From: Acidobacteriota bacterium
GTDB taxonomy: Bacteria > Acidobacteriota > Terriglobia > Bryobacterales > Bryobacteraceae
Direction: 5' to 3'
DNA length: 64,000 bases
Assembly (NCBI GenBank): GCA_026394055.1
Contig: JAPKYZ010000024.1
Span: 100,548-164,547, forward strand
Under the pieces are notes generated by a model. That model did no database searches. It worked only from the letters and a program-made list of their open reading frames with translations, and was not told where the DNA came from. A program made the translations under genes and the position numbers. Below are positions 17,532 to 26,223 of this stretch, one piece after another; position 1 is the stretch's first letter; each line of letters begins with the position of its first letter.

Positions 17532-18131
17532 ACGCTCCACGCGGAGTGCCTTGGCCAGTTTGCTGCGATACTCTGCCGCATTCTTGCTCTGGCCGCTTTC
17601 GAACTGGCCGAGCCCCGCCGGAAAGTTCGGCGAATCCGAGTCAGCATCCGCCTTCGGCCATGGTTCAATCTCACTCGCATTCTCGATCGCCTGCCATGTT
17701 CCCGGCGCGGCCTCGGAAGTGGGATCGGGCGGCGAGGTTGGAGCTAGCCAGCGCATCACCACCAGGCCCATCGAAAGCCAGTGCCGAATTGCGGCGCTAA
17801 GAAAGACTAAGTTACTGCTGACACAATGCAGGTCCGATTCGTGGCAGAGAAGGAACTCCCAGTCGCCATCCCCCGCCGCCAGATGCAGATCGCACGAACC
17901 ATACACAAAGGCTCCGTCCGCGATTGCCTGATCGATGAAGCCTGCGATGGCGGCCGAGGACATGGCCAGGGGGACCCGACGCTGGCTGTCAGGCACTCGA
18001 CATTCCCATCCGTACTCGGCGATGACGCTCTCGGTCGATGCCTGCAGCAGCATCAGGGTCGACGCGACTTCGGCTGGCAGCTGCCCATCGTCACGCTCCG
18101 GGATCTCGGCGCAGATCACATACTTCGGCAT
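17520..18131 (-). CDS. Hypothetical protein
   Basis: A 203-residue protein that I do not recognise. It opens MPKYVICAEIPERD, has no signal peptide or membrane helix, and contains an internal region with cysteines (GSCDLHL, FLLCHESDLHCVSS). The C-terminal third is polar with many Asp, Pro and Ser. The start ATG 18131 was preferred to the longer frame up to 18182. It overlaps the convergent methyltransferase by 12 bases at the 3' end. Confidence 0.6.
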   Translation of the reverse strand: MPKYVICAEIPERDDGQLPAEVASTLMLLQASTESVIAEYGWECRVPDSQRRVPLAMSSAAIAGFIDQAIADGAFVYGSCDLHLAAGDGDWEFLLCHESDLHCVSSNLVFLSAAIRHWLSMGLVVMRWLAPTSPPDPTSEAAPGTWQAIENASEIEPWPKADADSDSPNFPAGLGQFESGQSKNAAEYRSKLAKALRVERSAR

Positions 18132-18396
18132 AGATGTCCTTTGGGAAATGCTAGCAGGGCAGTGCACTGTCCGGAGGACCAAAGATGCTCATTGGCCCAG
18201 TTGCTGCAGGAAGGCCGGAGACCGCTTGCTGGCGCGCGGCTCGGAAGGCTGGCCGGACTATCGGCCACAGCGCACGGAGCCCCGACTGTCAGATAGGCCC
18301 CTATCGGCGGGTCCGCGTGATGCCTTTCGGGGTGTCATGATTGGCCACCCTGGTAGAATTCTGAGCGTCAAATGTCGATTGGGCAGACCCATCTGA

Positions 18397-18873
18397 ATGG
18401 TACGGACACGCGTGAGGTGGTTTAGATGGTTGCTCGGGGCGGTTGTGGCCGCGTGGGTAGTGTGGTCCGCGATCGCCCTCCGCGAGCGCCCGGCCAATAG
18501 CAACCGCCCCCTGTTCTCCGGCGCCCACGTGGAGCCTGCGGCCCTGGCCGTGCTCGACCGGGCGTGCCGGGATTGTCATTCTGAGGCGACGCGGTATCCG
18601 TGGTACAGCTACGTGGCGCCGCTGTCGCGCCTCATCTTTCGCGACATCGAGGTGGGCCGCGAGCGGGTAAACTTTTCCCGCTGGGAGGAGTATCCGGTCT
18701 TGCGGCGGCAGCGCGCGCTCACGGGCATCGCCAACCAGATCCAGGACCGCCTCATGCCGCTTGAGATCTACGTGCGCTTTCACCCGGAGGCAAAGCTCTC
18801 CGATGCGGAGATTGCGGTAGTGTTCGATTGGGCGCAACGGGAGCGGGAGCGGTTGATTCTGGAGTCTCGCTGA
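18397..18873 (+). CDS. Haem-binding domain protein (CxxCH), membrane-anchored
   Basis: A 158-residue protein with an N-terminal membrane helix (residues 10-28, WLLGAVVAAWVVWSAIAL) and one c-type haem motif C57-x2-C60-H61 in RACRDCHSEATRYPWYSYVAPLSRLIFRD. This arrangement is the Haem_bd domain (PF14376-like), which carries RYPWYS after the haem site. A methionine-rich axial position may be in RLMPLEIYVRFHP. It probably faces the periplasm and takes part in electron transfer or redox sensing. The downstream gene is the separately regulated AHSA1/ArsR pair. Confidence 0.88.
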   Translation: MVRTRVRWFRWLLGAVVAAWVVWSAIALRERPANSNRPLFSGAHVEPAALAVLDRACRDCHSEATRYPWYSYVAPLSRLIFRDIEVGRERVNFSRWEEYPVLRRQRALTGIANQIQDRLMPLEIYVRFHPEAKLSDAEIAVVFDWAQRERERLILESR

Positions 18874-18879
18874 GATTGC

Positions 18880-18938
18880 GCAACTTTGCGGTTGCATGTC
18901 GAGTCGGCCCTTGCTAAGATGCAACTGAAAGGTTGCAT
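18880..18938 (+). promoter_or_regulatory. Two tandem palindromes, probable ArsR operator
   Basis: Palindrome one is GCAAC-N6-GTTGC at 18880-18895. Palindrome two is ATGCAAC-N6-GTTGCAT at 18919-18938, ending just before the ATG at 18939. The centres are 41 bases apart, about four helical turns. A pair of alike palindromes in front of an ArsR-containing operon is typical of autoregulation, but binding is an inference. Confidence 0.7.
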
Positions 18939-19427
18939 ATGGATACGAATCGCATTGAGAAACAGATTGTCTTGCGGGCGCCGCGGAGCCGGGTTTGGCG
19001 GGCCTTAACCGACCACGAAGAGTTCGGGGTCTGGTTTGGCATGACCATGGACCGGCCGTTCCAGCCCGGAGTGATGCTCAGCGCCGTGATCACGACCACG
19101 CAGGTGGACCCGGTCGTCGCCGCCGCACAGAAGCCCTACGAAGGGACGCGGTTTGAGATCGCCGTGGATCGGATGGAGCCCGAAACGCTGTTCTCTTTCC
19201 GGTGGCACCCCTTCGCGGTGGACAAGAGCGTCGACTATTCCGGGGAGCCGATGACGCTGGTCGAGTTTCGGCTGGAAGAGGCCGAAGGGGGTGTCTTGCT
19301 GAAGGTCTCCGAGTCCGGCTTTGACCAACTGCCGCTGGAGCGCCGGGCGAAGGCTTTCCAATCGAACGACAATGGTTGGGGAATGGTCATCAAGTTGGTC
19401 GAAACCTACCTGGCCCATGGAACCTAG
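18939..19427 (+). CDS. SRPBCC / AHSA1-family protein
   Basis: A 162-residue START/Bet v1-like hydrophobic-pocket protein. The N-terminus IEKQIVLRAPRSRVWRALTDHEEFGVWFGM and the C-terminal KAFQSNDNGWGMVIKLVETYLA are the AHSA1 (activator of Hsp90 homologue 1) family signatures. Ligand and function are unknown. These genes are often paired with an ArsR regulator, and here the ArsR start overlaps the stop by 11 bases. The ATG 18939 directly follows an operator palindrome, so repressor binding would cover the start region. Confidence 0.9.
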   Translation: MDTNRIEKQIVLRAPRSRVWRALTDHEEFGVWFGMTMDRPFQPGVMLSAVITTTQVDPVVAAAQKPYEGTRFEIAVDRMEPETLFSFRWHPFAVDKSVDYSGEPMTLVEFRLEEAEGGVLLKVSESGFDQLPLERRAKAFQSNDNGWGMVIKLVETYLAHGT

Positions 19428-19746
19428 CGTTCTCGCGACCCCGCAATCAGCGTCTCTGTTTGCCGCCTTGGGCGACGAGGCACGGCTGCGCATCGTCGCC
19501 CGGTTGTGTGGCGAAGGTCCGTTGTCGATCACCCGGCTGACGGCGGGGTCCGCGATTACGCGGCAGGCGATCACCAAACACCTCCAGGCGATGGAGAACG
19601 CCGGCCTCGTACGCAGCGCCCGGCAGGGCCGGGAAAGCGTCTGGCAGATCGAGCAGCGGCGGCTGGCCGAAGCTCGCCACTATCTGGAGACCATCTCGCG
19701 CCAATGGGATGAAGCCCTGGAGCGTCTGCGCCACGTAGTCGAGTGA
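19417..19746 (+). CDS. ArsR-family transcriptional regulator
   Basis: A 109-residue winged-helix repressor. The recognition pattern is FAALGDEARLRIVARLCGEGPLSITRL, then TRQAITKHLQAMENAGLVRSARQGRESVWQI. No metal-binding CxC motif is seen in the recognition helix, so it belongs to the non-metal ArsR group that often accompanies AHSA1 proteins. It overlaps the AHSA1 gene and probably represses this operon via the two palindromes at 18880-18938. Confidence 0.92.
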   Translation: MEPSVLATPQSASLFAALGDEARLRIVARLCGEGPLSITRLTAGSAITRQAITKHLQAMENAGLVRSARQGRESVWQIEQRRLAEARHYLETISRQWDEALERLRHVVE

Positions 19747-20017
19747 ACGGAACGCACGCTGGAGCAGGACGACAATTTTGCGAATTTGCGCGCACTCCTG
19801 CTCAATCTCTTGCTTCCGCGGCTCAACCACGATCATGGAATGGGCCCGGCCGTTGGCGGCCTGGGCGCGCGCCAAATCAAGCGCAGTCCGGCCAGCGCGC
19901 GATAGCATTGAGCACGGCGCGGGCTTCACTTGTCTTGCGCGCGGCAGAGTAGTAGCCTGAACAAACACATCTGTGTCCTCGCGCGGATCAGGAGGACGGA
20001 AGTTGAGGGTAGCTAAC

Positions 20018-20695
20018 ATGAGAACGTTTTTGATCACCCTGGGCGCGGCCAGCACATTGGCCATCACCACCTTGGCCCAGCAGCCACCGGCCGGCAAGCC
20101 GGAGGCGATGAGCTTCTTCATCACCAGCGTCGGCACCGGCACCGGAGCCAACCTGGGCGGCCTGGCCGGAGCCGATGCGCATTGCCAGAAACTGGCCGCA
20201 GCTGCGGGTGCGGGCGACAAGACCTGGCGTGCCTACCTCTCGACGTCCGCCGCCGACGGCAAAGCGGCCGTCAACGCGCGTGATCGCATCGGCAACGGCC
20301 CGTGGCAGAACTTCCGGGGCACGGTGGTGGCCAAGGATCTGGCGACCCTCATCGGCGATACCGTCGAAGCGGCGCGTTTGGGCAACCTGATCACCAAGAA
20401 CAATGCGCTCACCGAAAAGGGCGAGATGGTGAACGGCGTCGGCAGCACGCCCAACATGCACGACATCTTGACCGGTACGGGTCCCGATGGCCGCGCCTAT
20501 GCCGATGGTGCGGACCACACCTGCAAGAACTGGACGAGCGATGGCGAAGGCTCCGCGCAAGTGGGCCATCATGACCGCAACGGCGGCGGCATCTCCTGGA
20601 GCTCAGCCCACCCCTCGCGCGGCTGCAGCCAGGCCAACCTGGTCGCCACCGGCGGCGCCGGTTTGTTCTACTGCTTCGCCCTGCCCAAGAACTAG
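20018..20695 (+). CDS. Secreted lectin-like/hypothetical protein
   Basis: A 225-residue protein with an N-terminal signal peptide (MRTFLITLGAASTLAITTLAQ, probable cleavage after AQ). The mature part starts with MSFFITSVGTGTGANLGGLAGADAHCQKLA, a motif I associate with secreted C-type-lectin-like or DUF1554-like proteins. Cysteines at CQ, HTCKNW, SRGCSQ and FYCFALP suggest two disulfides. SSAHPSRGCSQANLVATGGAGLFYCF resembles a carbohydrate-recognition fold end. Function is unknown. The start was chosen to match the signal peptide. Confidence 0.75.
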   Translation: MRTFLITLGAASTLAITTLAQQPPAGKPEAMSFFITSVGTGTGANLGGLAGADAHCQKLAAAAGAGDKTWRAYLSTSAADGKAAVNARDRIGNGPWQNFRGTVVAKDLATLIGDTVEAARLGNLITKNNALTEKGEMVNGVGSTPNMHDILTGTGPDGRAYADGADHTCKNWTSDGEGSAQVGHHDRNGGGISWSSAHPSRGCSQANLVATGGAGLFYCFALPKN

Positions 20696-20823
20696 GGCGG
20701 CAGGCTAGTCGGGACTGGTCATACTGGTCCCGATGCCTCAGCAAGCGGTCTCGGTTGGGCCCCTGTTAACAGGCGGCCCGTGTCCCATCTCCGAAGTCCC
20801 AGCCAAGCGTTTCTGAGCGAGTC

Positions 20824-20882
20824 TCCCGCCAAGCCGCTAAAGCAGAAAAGGGATTCCTTGGCAGCTTTGCGCCTTGGCGGGA
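20824..20882. repeat. Imperfect inverted repeat between convergent genes
   Basis: The left side begins TCCCGCCAAGCCGC and the right side ends GCGCCTTGGCGGGA; the arms pair over about 20 bases with three differences. It lies between the lectin-like gene (+) and the peptidase gene (-). It resembles the CGCCAAGGCGC-type repeats spread in many environmental bacterial genomes and could act as a bidirectional terminator. Confidence 0.55.
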
Positions 20883-20916
20883 ATCTTTGAAATGCTCCGA
20901 ACCTCTTCAGAACACA

Positions 20917-22026
20917 CTAGGGCAGCAGCGCCCCATTCAACACCAATCGCTTGCTGCCCACTTCCACCGTCGCATCGGCGAAAAAGAACCAGCGGCGGAA
21001 GCCATTGCCGCGGATGCTGCCGCCGAGCTCTTCGTTGTCACCCAAGCTCATGCGGACCATCCCGGAGCCGTAGGCGAAATACGGCAGCACCGGCGAACCG
21101 GGCAGCGGCTTCAGCAGCGGGTTGAAGCCCAGGCCAAACTCGCGAAACCGGAGAGCGGCGTCACCGGCTTCCTGCAGTGCGATCTGCACCGCCGCCAGGC
21201 CGTCGCGGGCGATCATCGAGGTCACCTTGCCGTCCTTGAATTCCAGGCGCAAGCCCTTCACCAACTTGGTGCCAAACCGCGCCTCCGGCACCACGATGAC
21301 GCCGTTAGCCGTCTCCTCAATCGGCGCGACGCGGAGTACGCCCGCGGGCAGTTCCACTTCGCGGTCGACGCGGACTTTGGCGCTGGTCATGCGCGCCGCG
21401 GTCGCCACGCCATCCTGGCGGTTGAACGGACGGTCTCGAATCTCAAAGCGAATGTCCGTCCCGGCGGGCGTCGTCACGCGCACCTGGCCCGTCGCCAGCA
21501 GCTTCGCCGCGCGCTGCTGGCGCGCCGACATGGTGACCAGATTGGCATCGAGCGCCTTCACCAGCAGCTGATCCATGCCCGCCGGGTGCGTGGTGGGCAA
21601 ACCATCCGCGAGAACGCTGCCCTGGTCCCAATGGAAGTGCACCTGGCGGCGGGCGCCGCCCTGATCGGTCCAGCGGGCGATGGCGATGGTTTCTTGTGGG
21701 GTGACTTCGCGCACCGTGGTGCGGAAGGGCAGCCACAGAAAGACGTCGGTGGCCTCCAGCAGAATTCCGAACGAAGCGCCGGGCCGGGCCTGGCCCTTGG
21801 GGGACCAATCGGTGAGGGTGGGGATCGCGCCAGCCTTCTTGAACCGTGCTTCCAGCAGCGGGATCAGCTCATCAAAGTAGCCCGGGTCGCGCGGGATCAG
21901 GACCCGCTCGCCCTTGGAGGCACGCACCGCACCGGCAATCCGGTCGGCCATCTTGGTGTAGTCGGAGGAGCGCAATTCAGGCGCGGCCTGGGCCAGGAGC
22001 AGTCCGCAAAGGAGGGCAGAAACCAT
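20917..22026 (-). CDS. Secreted aminopeptidase-like protein (M29-like)
   Basis: A 369-residue protein with a short signal peptide (VSALLCGLLLAQA, cleavage near 15). The C-terminal half carries metal-peptidase-like elements reminiscent of thermophilic M29 aminopeptidases: VRVTTPAGTDIRFEI, LPAGVLRVAPIEETANGVIVV, RFREFGLGFNP and GDNEELGGSIRGNGF. M29 enzymes cleave N-terminal residues. Without alignment I cannot check all metal ligands, and the family could be only distantly related. The gene stands alone, convergent with the lectin-like gene. Confidence 0.65.
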   Translation of the reverse strand: MVSALLCGLLLAQAAPELRSSDYTKMADRIAGAVRASKGERVLIPRDPGYFDELIPLLEARFKKAGAIPTLTDWSPKGQARPGASFGILLEATDVFLWLPFRTTVREVTPQETIAIARWTDQGGARRQVHFHWDQGSVLADGLPTTHPAGMDQLLVKALDANLVTMSARQQRAAKLLATGQVRVTTPAGTDIRFEIRDRPFNRQDGVATAARMTSAKVRVDREVELPAGVLRVAPIEETANGVIVVPEARFGTKLVKGLRLEFKDGKVTSMIARDGLAAVQIALQEAGDAALRFREFGLGFNPLLKPLPGSPVLPYFAYGSGMVRMSLGDNEELGGSIRGNGFRRWFFFADATVEVGSKRLVLNGALLP

Positions 22027-22107
22027 GGCTCAATTATGGCCGAGCCAGACCGGGCCGCGGCCGGCCGGGTGCGCCATGGGAGCCCCGGCCAGACCCAGTT
22101 GATCAAA

Positions 22108-22692
22108 CTATTGACGCCGCCAGCGCAGCGCGAGCGCGGCCAGTCCAGCCACGCCCAACGCCCAGGTGGACGGCTCCGGCACCACGGTGGTGGGCTGGAG
22201 GATGTCGAAGCGGATGGTCTCGACGGTGTTGGTTTGGAGCTCCAGCTGCGTGCCCAAGTCCCAATCGTCAAGCGAGGTATACAAGCCGCCCGTGGCGGTG
22301 ACGCTGGCGGTGCCCGGTGCCAGGGCCTTGAACTTCAGGTTCACCAGCCGTCCGGAGCCGCTGACACCCGCATCGGCCATGTAGTTGGCGATGGCCAGCA
22401 GGTTGCCGTTGGCAAGATCGGTCGAATCCAGCAGCGGGTCAGTGAACAAGGGGAAGGGCAGAAAACCCCCTTGGCTGGCCGAGATGAACTCCATCAGCAG
22501 CGGGTCAAAGGCGAAATCGAACTGGTAGCCGTTGACGAACACGGCATTCGAGATATCCACGCCCACCGTAAACGTGCTGCCCGCAAACACCGTTCCGGCG
22601 GGGGCGGCGGGCGTCACCAGGGGAGCCGCCGACGCAGCTCCCATCCCCATCGTCAGGGCGATGGCGAGGGTCGAAATATAGGCTTTGTTCAT
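22108..22692 (-). CDS. Cohesin-domain protein with PEP-CTERM sorting signal
   Basis: A 194-residue secreted protein. A signal peptide ends near residue 23 (GMGAASAAP). Residues about 35-145 form a cohesin-like beta domain: FTVGVDISNAVFVNGYQFDFAFDPLLMEFI, then GSGRLVNLKFKALAPGTASV. The end VPEPSTWALGVAGLAALALRWRR is a PEP-CTERM anchor, which an exosortase would cleave; no exosortase is in the window. ATG 22692 was chosen to begin the signal peptide. It follows the dockerin gene by 30 bases on the same strand, so the two are probably one operon. Confidence 0.88.
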   Translation of the reverse strand: MNKAYISTLAIALTMGMGAASAAPLVTPAAPAGTVFAGSTFTVGVDISNAVFVNGYQFDFAFDPLLMEFISASQGGFLPFPLFTDPLLDSTDLANGNLLAIANYMADAGVSGSGRLVNLKFKALAPGTASVTATGGLYTSLDDWDLGTQLELQTNTVETIRFDILQPTTVVPEPSTWALGVAGLAALALRWRRQ

Positions 22693-22722
22693 GATGCTTA
22701 TTCCTTGCGGTTCTTGTCTCAC

Positions 22723-25044
22723 TTAGTTGCATCGGGTGCGCTTCGGCAGGTACCGGCTGACCCCGGCCAGATCGAGCAGGTTGATCACCCGGTCCTTGTT
22801 GAAGTCGGCCCGGTCATCGAAGCCCCGCTGGCCTTGCCGCTTGTTCCAGGAGTCGCGAATGATCTTGATGTCCTCGCAGTTCACCTGGTTGTCGTTGTTG
22901 AGGTCGCCCGGCCGGCCGGAGGGGAACAGGCCCACGACGGTGGAGAAGCCGGAGATGCCGGTGAAGGTGGCCTTCAGGCCAGTCGGGTCCACGACTCCTT
23001 CTACTTGTCCGCCCGGCGGAGAAACGCGTGGCGCTGGCACCAGCCGCCCAGTGGTCGTATCCACCTTGTAGAGCAACAGCGTGGAGCCTGCCGGCAGCTG
23101 GGTTTCGAGTGGCATCACCAGAGTGACACCCGGTGCCGGGAAAGGCGCGGTGGCCTTGGGCGTCAGTTCGACGCTGACAAAGCTGCTGCCACGCGAGAAA
23201 CCGGCCGGGGTGGGGATGTTCGGCGGCTGGCTGAGGACGTCAACGGCCACCTGAGTGCTACCGGTAACGGCATTCGGCGGGAAGGTCAACACGGTGGTGC
23301 TGCCGGTATCCGAAATGATGGTGGGCGAACCCGACGGGGCGAGCGTGCCGTCATTCACCAGGCTCGGTTGATAGACGTCTACTTTGGCGGTGGGGAAGCG
23401 AGCGATGAAGTCCGACGGGCTCGCGATCAGCAACTGATTCAGGGCGCCGTCATTGCAATATAGGTAGCCCGGCCGCCAGGTGCCAGTTTCTGAGTACTGG
23501 GGCAGAACGACGTCGGCTTTGAAGACACCGCTCACCGGCGTGCCGGACTGGCGGATCAGATATGCCCCCTGCTCCTGCTGGCCGGACGGGCTGCGCAGGT
23601 AGATCGGGCAGCTATATTGATCCTGAATGCCGGAGAGGTTATCGGTGATGGTTGCGGTGACCGTCACAGTTTGAGACGACGCCGAAGCGTTCACAAACGC
23701 GGGGGAGAGGCTGAGCGACGTGATCTGCGGAGCGGCGGAATCCGCGGGGCTCGATACTACGGTGAAGGACGTGGTCGGCAGGCCGGTGGGGTTGTAGTCG
23801 CGGTCGAGATAGGCGTTGTTGCCGGCCAAGTCGCTCAACTGGACCGCACGCAGGCGCCACGCGCCCGCCGGGGCGTAACGGGGCACGGTCACCTGGAAGC
23901 GGTGCACGCCATCGTTTGAATCGCCAGACAGGGTTTGCACGAAGGTGGCGTACTGGTAGGTCCGTCCCGTAGTGGTTGGGCCGTCAACTCCCAGGTAAAC
24001 CTTGCTGAGATCCACCCCGGTGCCGGCATCGGTCAGACGGACGTCCAGCGTCACCACCTGCGAAGCGGCGGAGACATTCACCGAGGTGGGACTGAAGACG
24101 ATCGAAGGAATGGCCGGGGGCGCCGTGTCCTCGGTGGAGATTACCTCAAAGCCCGCCGGATTGGTGGGGTCGGCCGGACTCTTGGGCCACAAGTAGTTCC
24201 AGTTGCCCACCGCGTCCCGCAACTGCATGTTGGCCGTCCAGGTGCCGGGCGTGGCCCCCATGGGGATCGTAAAGGTCACCTCATAAGTGCCATCCCACTC
24301 ATTGCCGCTGACGCGCTGCCAAGGGTAGAAGAACTGATAAAAGCTCTGGCCGCTGTTGGGAGCAAACAGATTGATGTAGCCATACGCGAAGCCCGCCAGA
24401 TCGTCCTTGATCCGGAACGAATAGGTGACGGTTTGGCTGGCCGTCCGCACGTCCACGGTGCTGGGGGTGACACACGCGGTCTCGTCGACCAATTGCGGCG
24501 GAGTTGTGTCGGAGATGGCGATCACCGGCGACCCTCCCGCCACCGGTGGCACGCTGCAGGTTGGCCCACCACCACCGCCACCACCACCGCCGGGGGCGGT
24601 GATCGTAAAGGTGGAGCTCACTCCGGCAGCGGCGAGTTGGGCCGGATTCAAGTTCAGCGTCAAGTAGTTACCAGATAGGTCGAAGTAGTAAACCACCGCC
24701 GTCGGCGAGTAGACCCCCGCCGTGAAGATGGTGTCCACCGTAAAGTCAAAAACCCACTCCAGGCAGTAGCCGCCAATGAACTGCGCTGGGCAGGGGATGC
24801 CGAAGGTGGTGTTCACTGAGCCGCTCATCGTGGACGAGCCACCCGGCGTTTCCAGGATCAACTCCGCCCAGTCGTCCGACGTCGTCACCGGATAGTAAAC
24901 CTTCAGTGAAGCCGCCATGCTGGTGGGAAGGGCCGCATCCGCAACCGTCGCGGGAGTGAACGTCAATTCGTAGACCTGAGGTTGGGCCAATAGGCAACCC
25001 GCGCTCACCGCCAGCAAAGTAAACAAACTTCTTAGTATCTTCAT
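22723..25044 (-). CDS. Secreted multidomain Ig-like protein with C-terminal dockerin
   Basis: A 773-residue exported protein. The signal peptide MKILRSLFTLLAVSAGCLLA is followed by a beta domain, a run of nine glycines (about residue 155), and several Ig/bacterial-Ig-like repeats opening with phrases like TPPQLVDETACVTPSTVDV, TAPPAIPSIVFSPTSVNV and AAPQITSLSLSPAFVNA. Residues 713-773 form a dockerin type I domain with two calcium loops (GDLNNDNQVNCEDI and ADFNKDRVINLLDL). No catalytic domain is recognised. The neighbouring gene encodes a cohesin-like domain. Confidence 0.85.
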   Translation of the reverse strand: MKILRSLFTLLAVSAGCLLAQPQVYELTFTPATVADAALPTSMAASLKVYYPVTTSDDWAELILETPGGSSTMSGSVNTTFGIPCPAQFIGGYCLEWVFDFTVDTIFTAGVYSPTAVVYYFDLSGNYLTLNLNPAQLAAAGVSSTFTITAPGGGGGGGGGPTCSVPPVAGGSPVIAISDTTPPQLVDETACVTPSTVDVRTASQTVTYSFRIKDDLAGFAYGYINLFAPNSGQSFYQFFYPWQRVSGNEWDGTYEVTFTIPMGATPGTWTANMQLRDAVGNWNYLWPKSPADPTNPAGFEVISTEDTAPPAIPSIVFSPTSVNVSAASQVVTLDVRLTDAGTGVDLSKVYLGVDGPTTTGRTYQYATFVQTLSGDSNDGVHRFQVTVPRYAPAGAWRLRAVQLSDLAGNNAYLDRDYNPTGLPTTSFTVVSSPADSAAPQITSLSLSPAFVNASASSQTVTVTATITDNLSGIQDQYSCPIYLRSPSGQQEQGAYLIRQSGTPVSGVFKADVVLPQYSETGTWRPGYLYCNDGALNQLLIASPSDFIARFPTAKVDVYQPSLVNDGTLAPSGSPTIISDTGSTTVLTFPPNAVTGSTQVAVDVLSQPPNIPTPAGFSRGSSFVSVELTPKATAPFPAPGVTLVMPLETQLPAGSTLLLYKVDTTTGRLVPAPRVSPPGGQVEGVVDPTGLKATFTGISGFSTVVGLFPSGRPGDLNNDNQVNCEDIKIIRDSWNKRQGQRGFDDRADFNKDRVINLLDLAGVSRYLPKRTRCN

Positions 25045-25266
25045 TAGATTCCTCCGATAGCTGCCGGGGAAACAGTATCACGAAGTACTGTTTATTTCAA
25101 GACCCAGTAGTTGTAAAACCGGACATTAAAGCGCAGGATGCATCCACATTCACCTCATGAATCGCGGTGGAATCCGAACGTGGCGGCGCTGCATCTGAAG
25201 GAGAGCGCAAAAGAGAACACCCCTTTGTTGACAGACAATAAGGGGATAGCCAAAATAGGAGCATCC

Positions 25267-26217
25267 ATGCAGCCTGCGGTCCAATTGTTTTCCTCGCCCG
25301 ACCCGCGCGGGCGAAGCCTGCTTGAAAACATTGGCAATACGCCGCTCATCCGCTTGGAAACATTAACCGCGGACCTGCCCGGCATCGAGATCTACGGCAA
25401 GGCCGAGTTCATGAACCCGGGCGGCAGCGTGAAGGATCGCGCCGGTCTGAACATGGTGCTCGACGGCGAACGCACCGGTCGGCTGACGAAAAGCCGCACC
25501 ATTCTCGATTCCACCAGCGGCAACACCGGCATCGCCTACGCCATGATCGGCGCCTCCCGCGGCTACAAGGTAAAGCTCTGCCTGCCCGCCAACGCCAGCA
25601 ATGAGCGCAAGCAGATGATGAAGGCCTACGGGGCGGAACTGGTGTTGACTGATCCCGACAAGGGCTCCGATGGCGCGATCCTGAAGTGCCGCGAGATCTA
25701 CGAAGAAGATCCGGACCGGTACTTCTACCCGGACCAGTACAGTAACCCGGCCAACTGGAAAGCCCATTTTGAGACCACCGCGGTGGAGATCATGAACCAG
25801 ACCGCCGGCCGGATCACGCACTTTATCGCGTGCATGGGCACCAGCGGCACCTTCATGGGCACCACGCGGCGTCTGCGGCGGGACCTGCCGCATGTGACGT
25901 GCATTTCCGCCCAGCCGTCGTCTGGCTTCCATGGCCTGGAAGGGCTGAAGCACATGCCCTCGGCGATCGTCCCGGCGATCTACGATGCCAGCCTGGCGGA
26001 CGAGAATTTCTGGATCGAGACCGAAGAAGCCTATGACATGACGCGACTAGTGGGCCGGACCGAAGGCGTGCTGGTGGGCATCTCCGCCGGCGCCAATCTC
26101 TCCGCTGCCCGCCGCCTGGCGGAGCGCTTGTATGCTGAGAAGACCCCAGCGGTGATCGTGACGATTCTTTGCGATGGTGCGGCGAAGTATTTGAGCGAAC
26201 CGTTCTGGAACGACTAG
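25267..26217 (+). CDS. cysM: Cysteine synthase, CysM type
   Basis: A PLP-dependent beta-replacement enzyme, 316 residues. The Schiff-base lysine is K56 in NPGGSVKDRAG, and the substrate loop is STSGNTG at residues 82-88. The C-terminal GISAGANLSAA loop binds the cofactor phosphate. By its place before a JAMM protease and a MoaD-like carrier it is the counterpart of mycobacterial CysM, which uses O-phosphoserine and CysO-thiocarboxylate. I chose ATG 25267 because AGGAG lies 7 bases upstream; the frame is open to 25138 without family-like sequence. Confidence 0.93.
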   Translation: MQPAVQLFSSPDPRGRSLLENIGNTPLIRLETLTADLPGIEIYGKAEFMNPGGSVKDRAGLNMVLDGERTGRLTKSRTILDSTSGNTGIAYAMIGASRGYKVKLCLPANASNERKQMMKAYGAELVLTDPDKGSDGAILKCREIYEEDPDRYFYPDQYSNPANWKAHFETTAVEIMNQTAGRITHFIACMGTSGTFMGTTRRLRRDLPHVTCISAQPSSGFHGLEGLKHMPSAIVPAIYDASLADENFWIETEEAYDMTRLVGRTEGVLVGISAGANLSAARRLAERLYAEKTPAVIVTILCDGAAKYLSEPFWND

Positions 26218-26223
26218 CGATCC

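Noticed and set aside
19747..20017. Minus-strand stretch with GRTALDLARA, ankyrin-like, as a possible gene remnant
   Set aside because: Only one weak motif, with no second repeat. The rest does not match, so it may be chance.
20887..23463. An 858-codon + strand frame over the peptidase and cohesin/dockerin genes
   Set aside because: It spans several better-supported minus-strand genes with signal peptides and has no recognisable domain.
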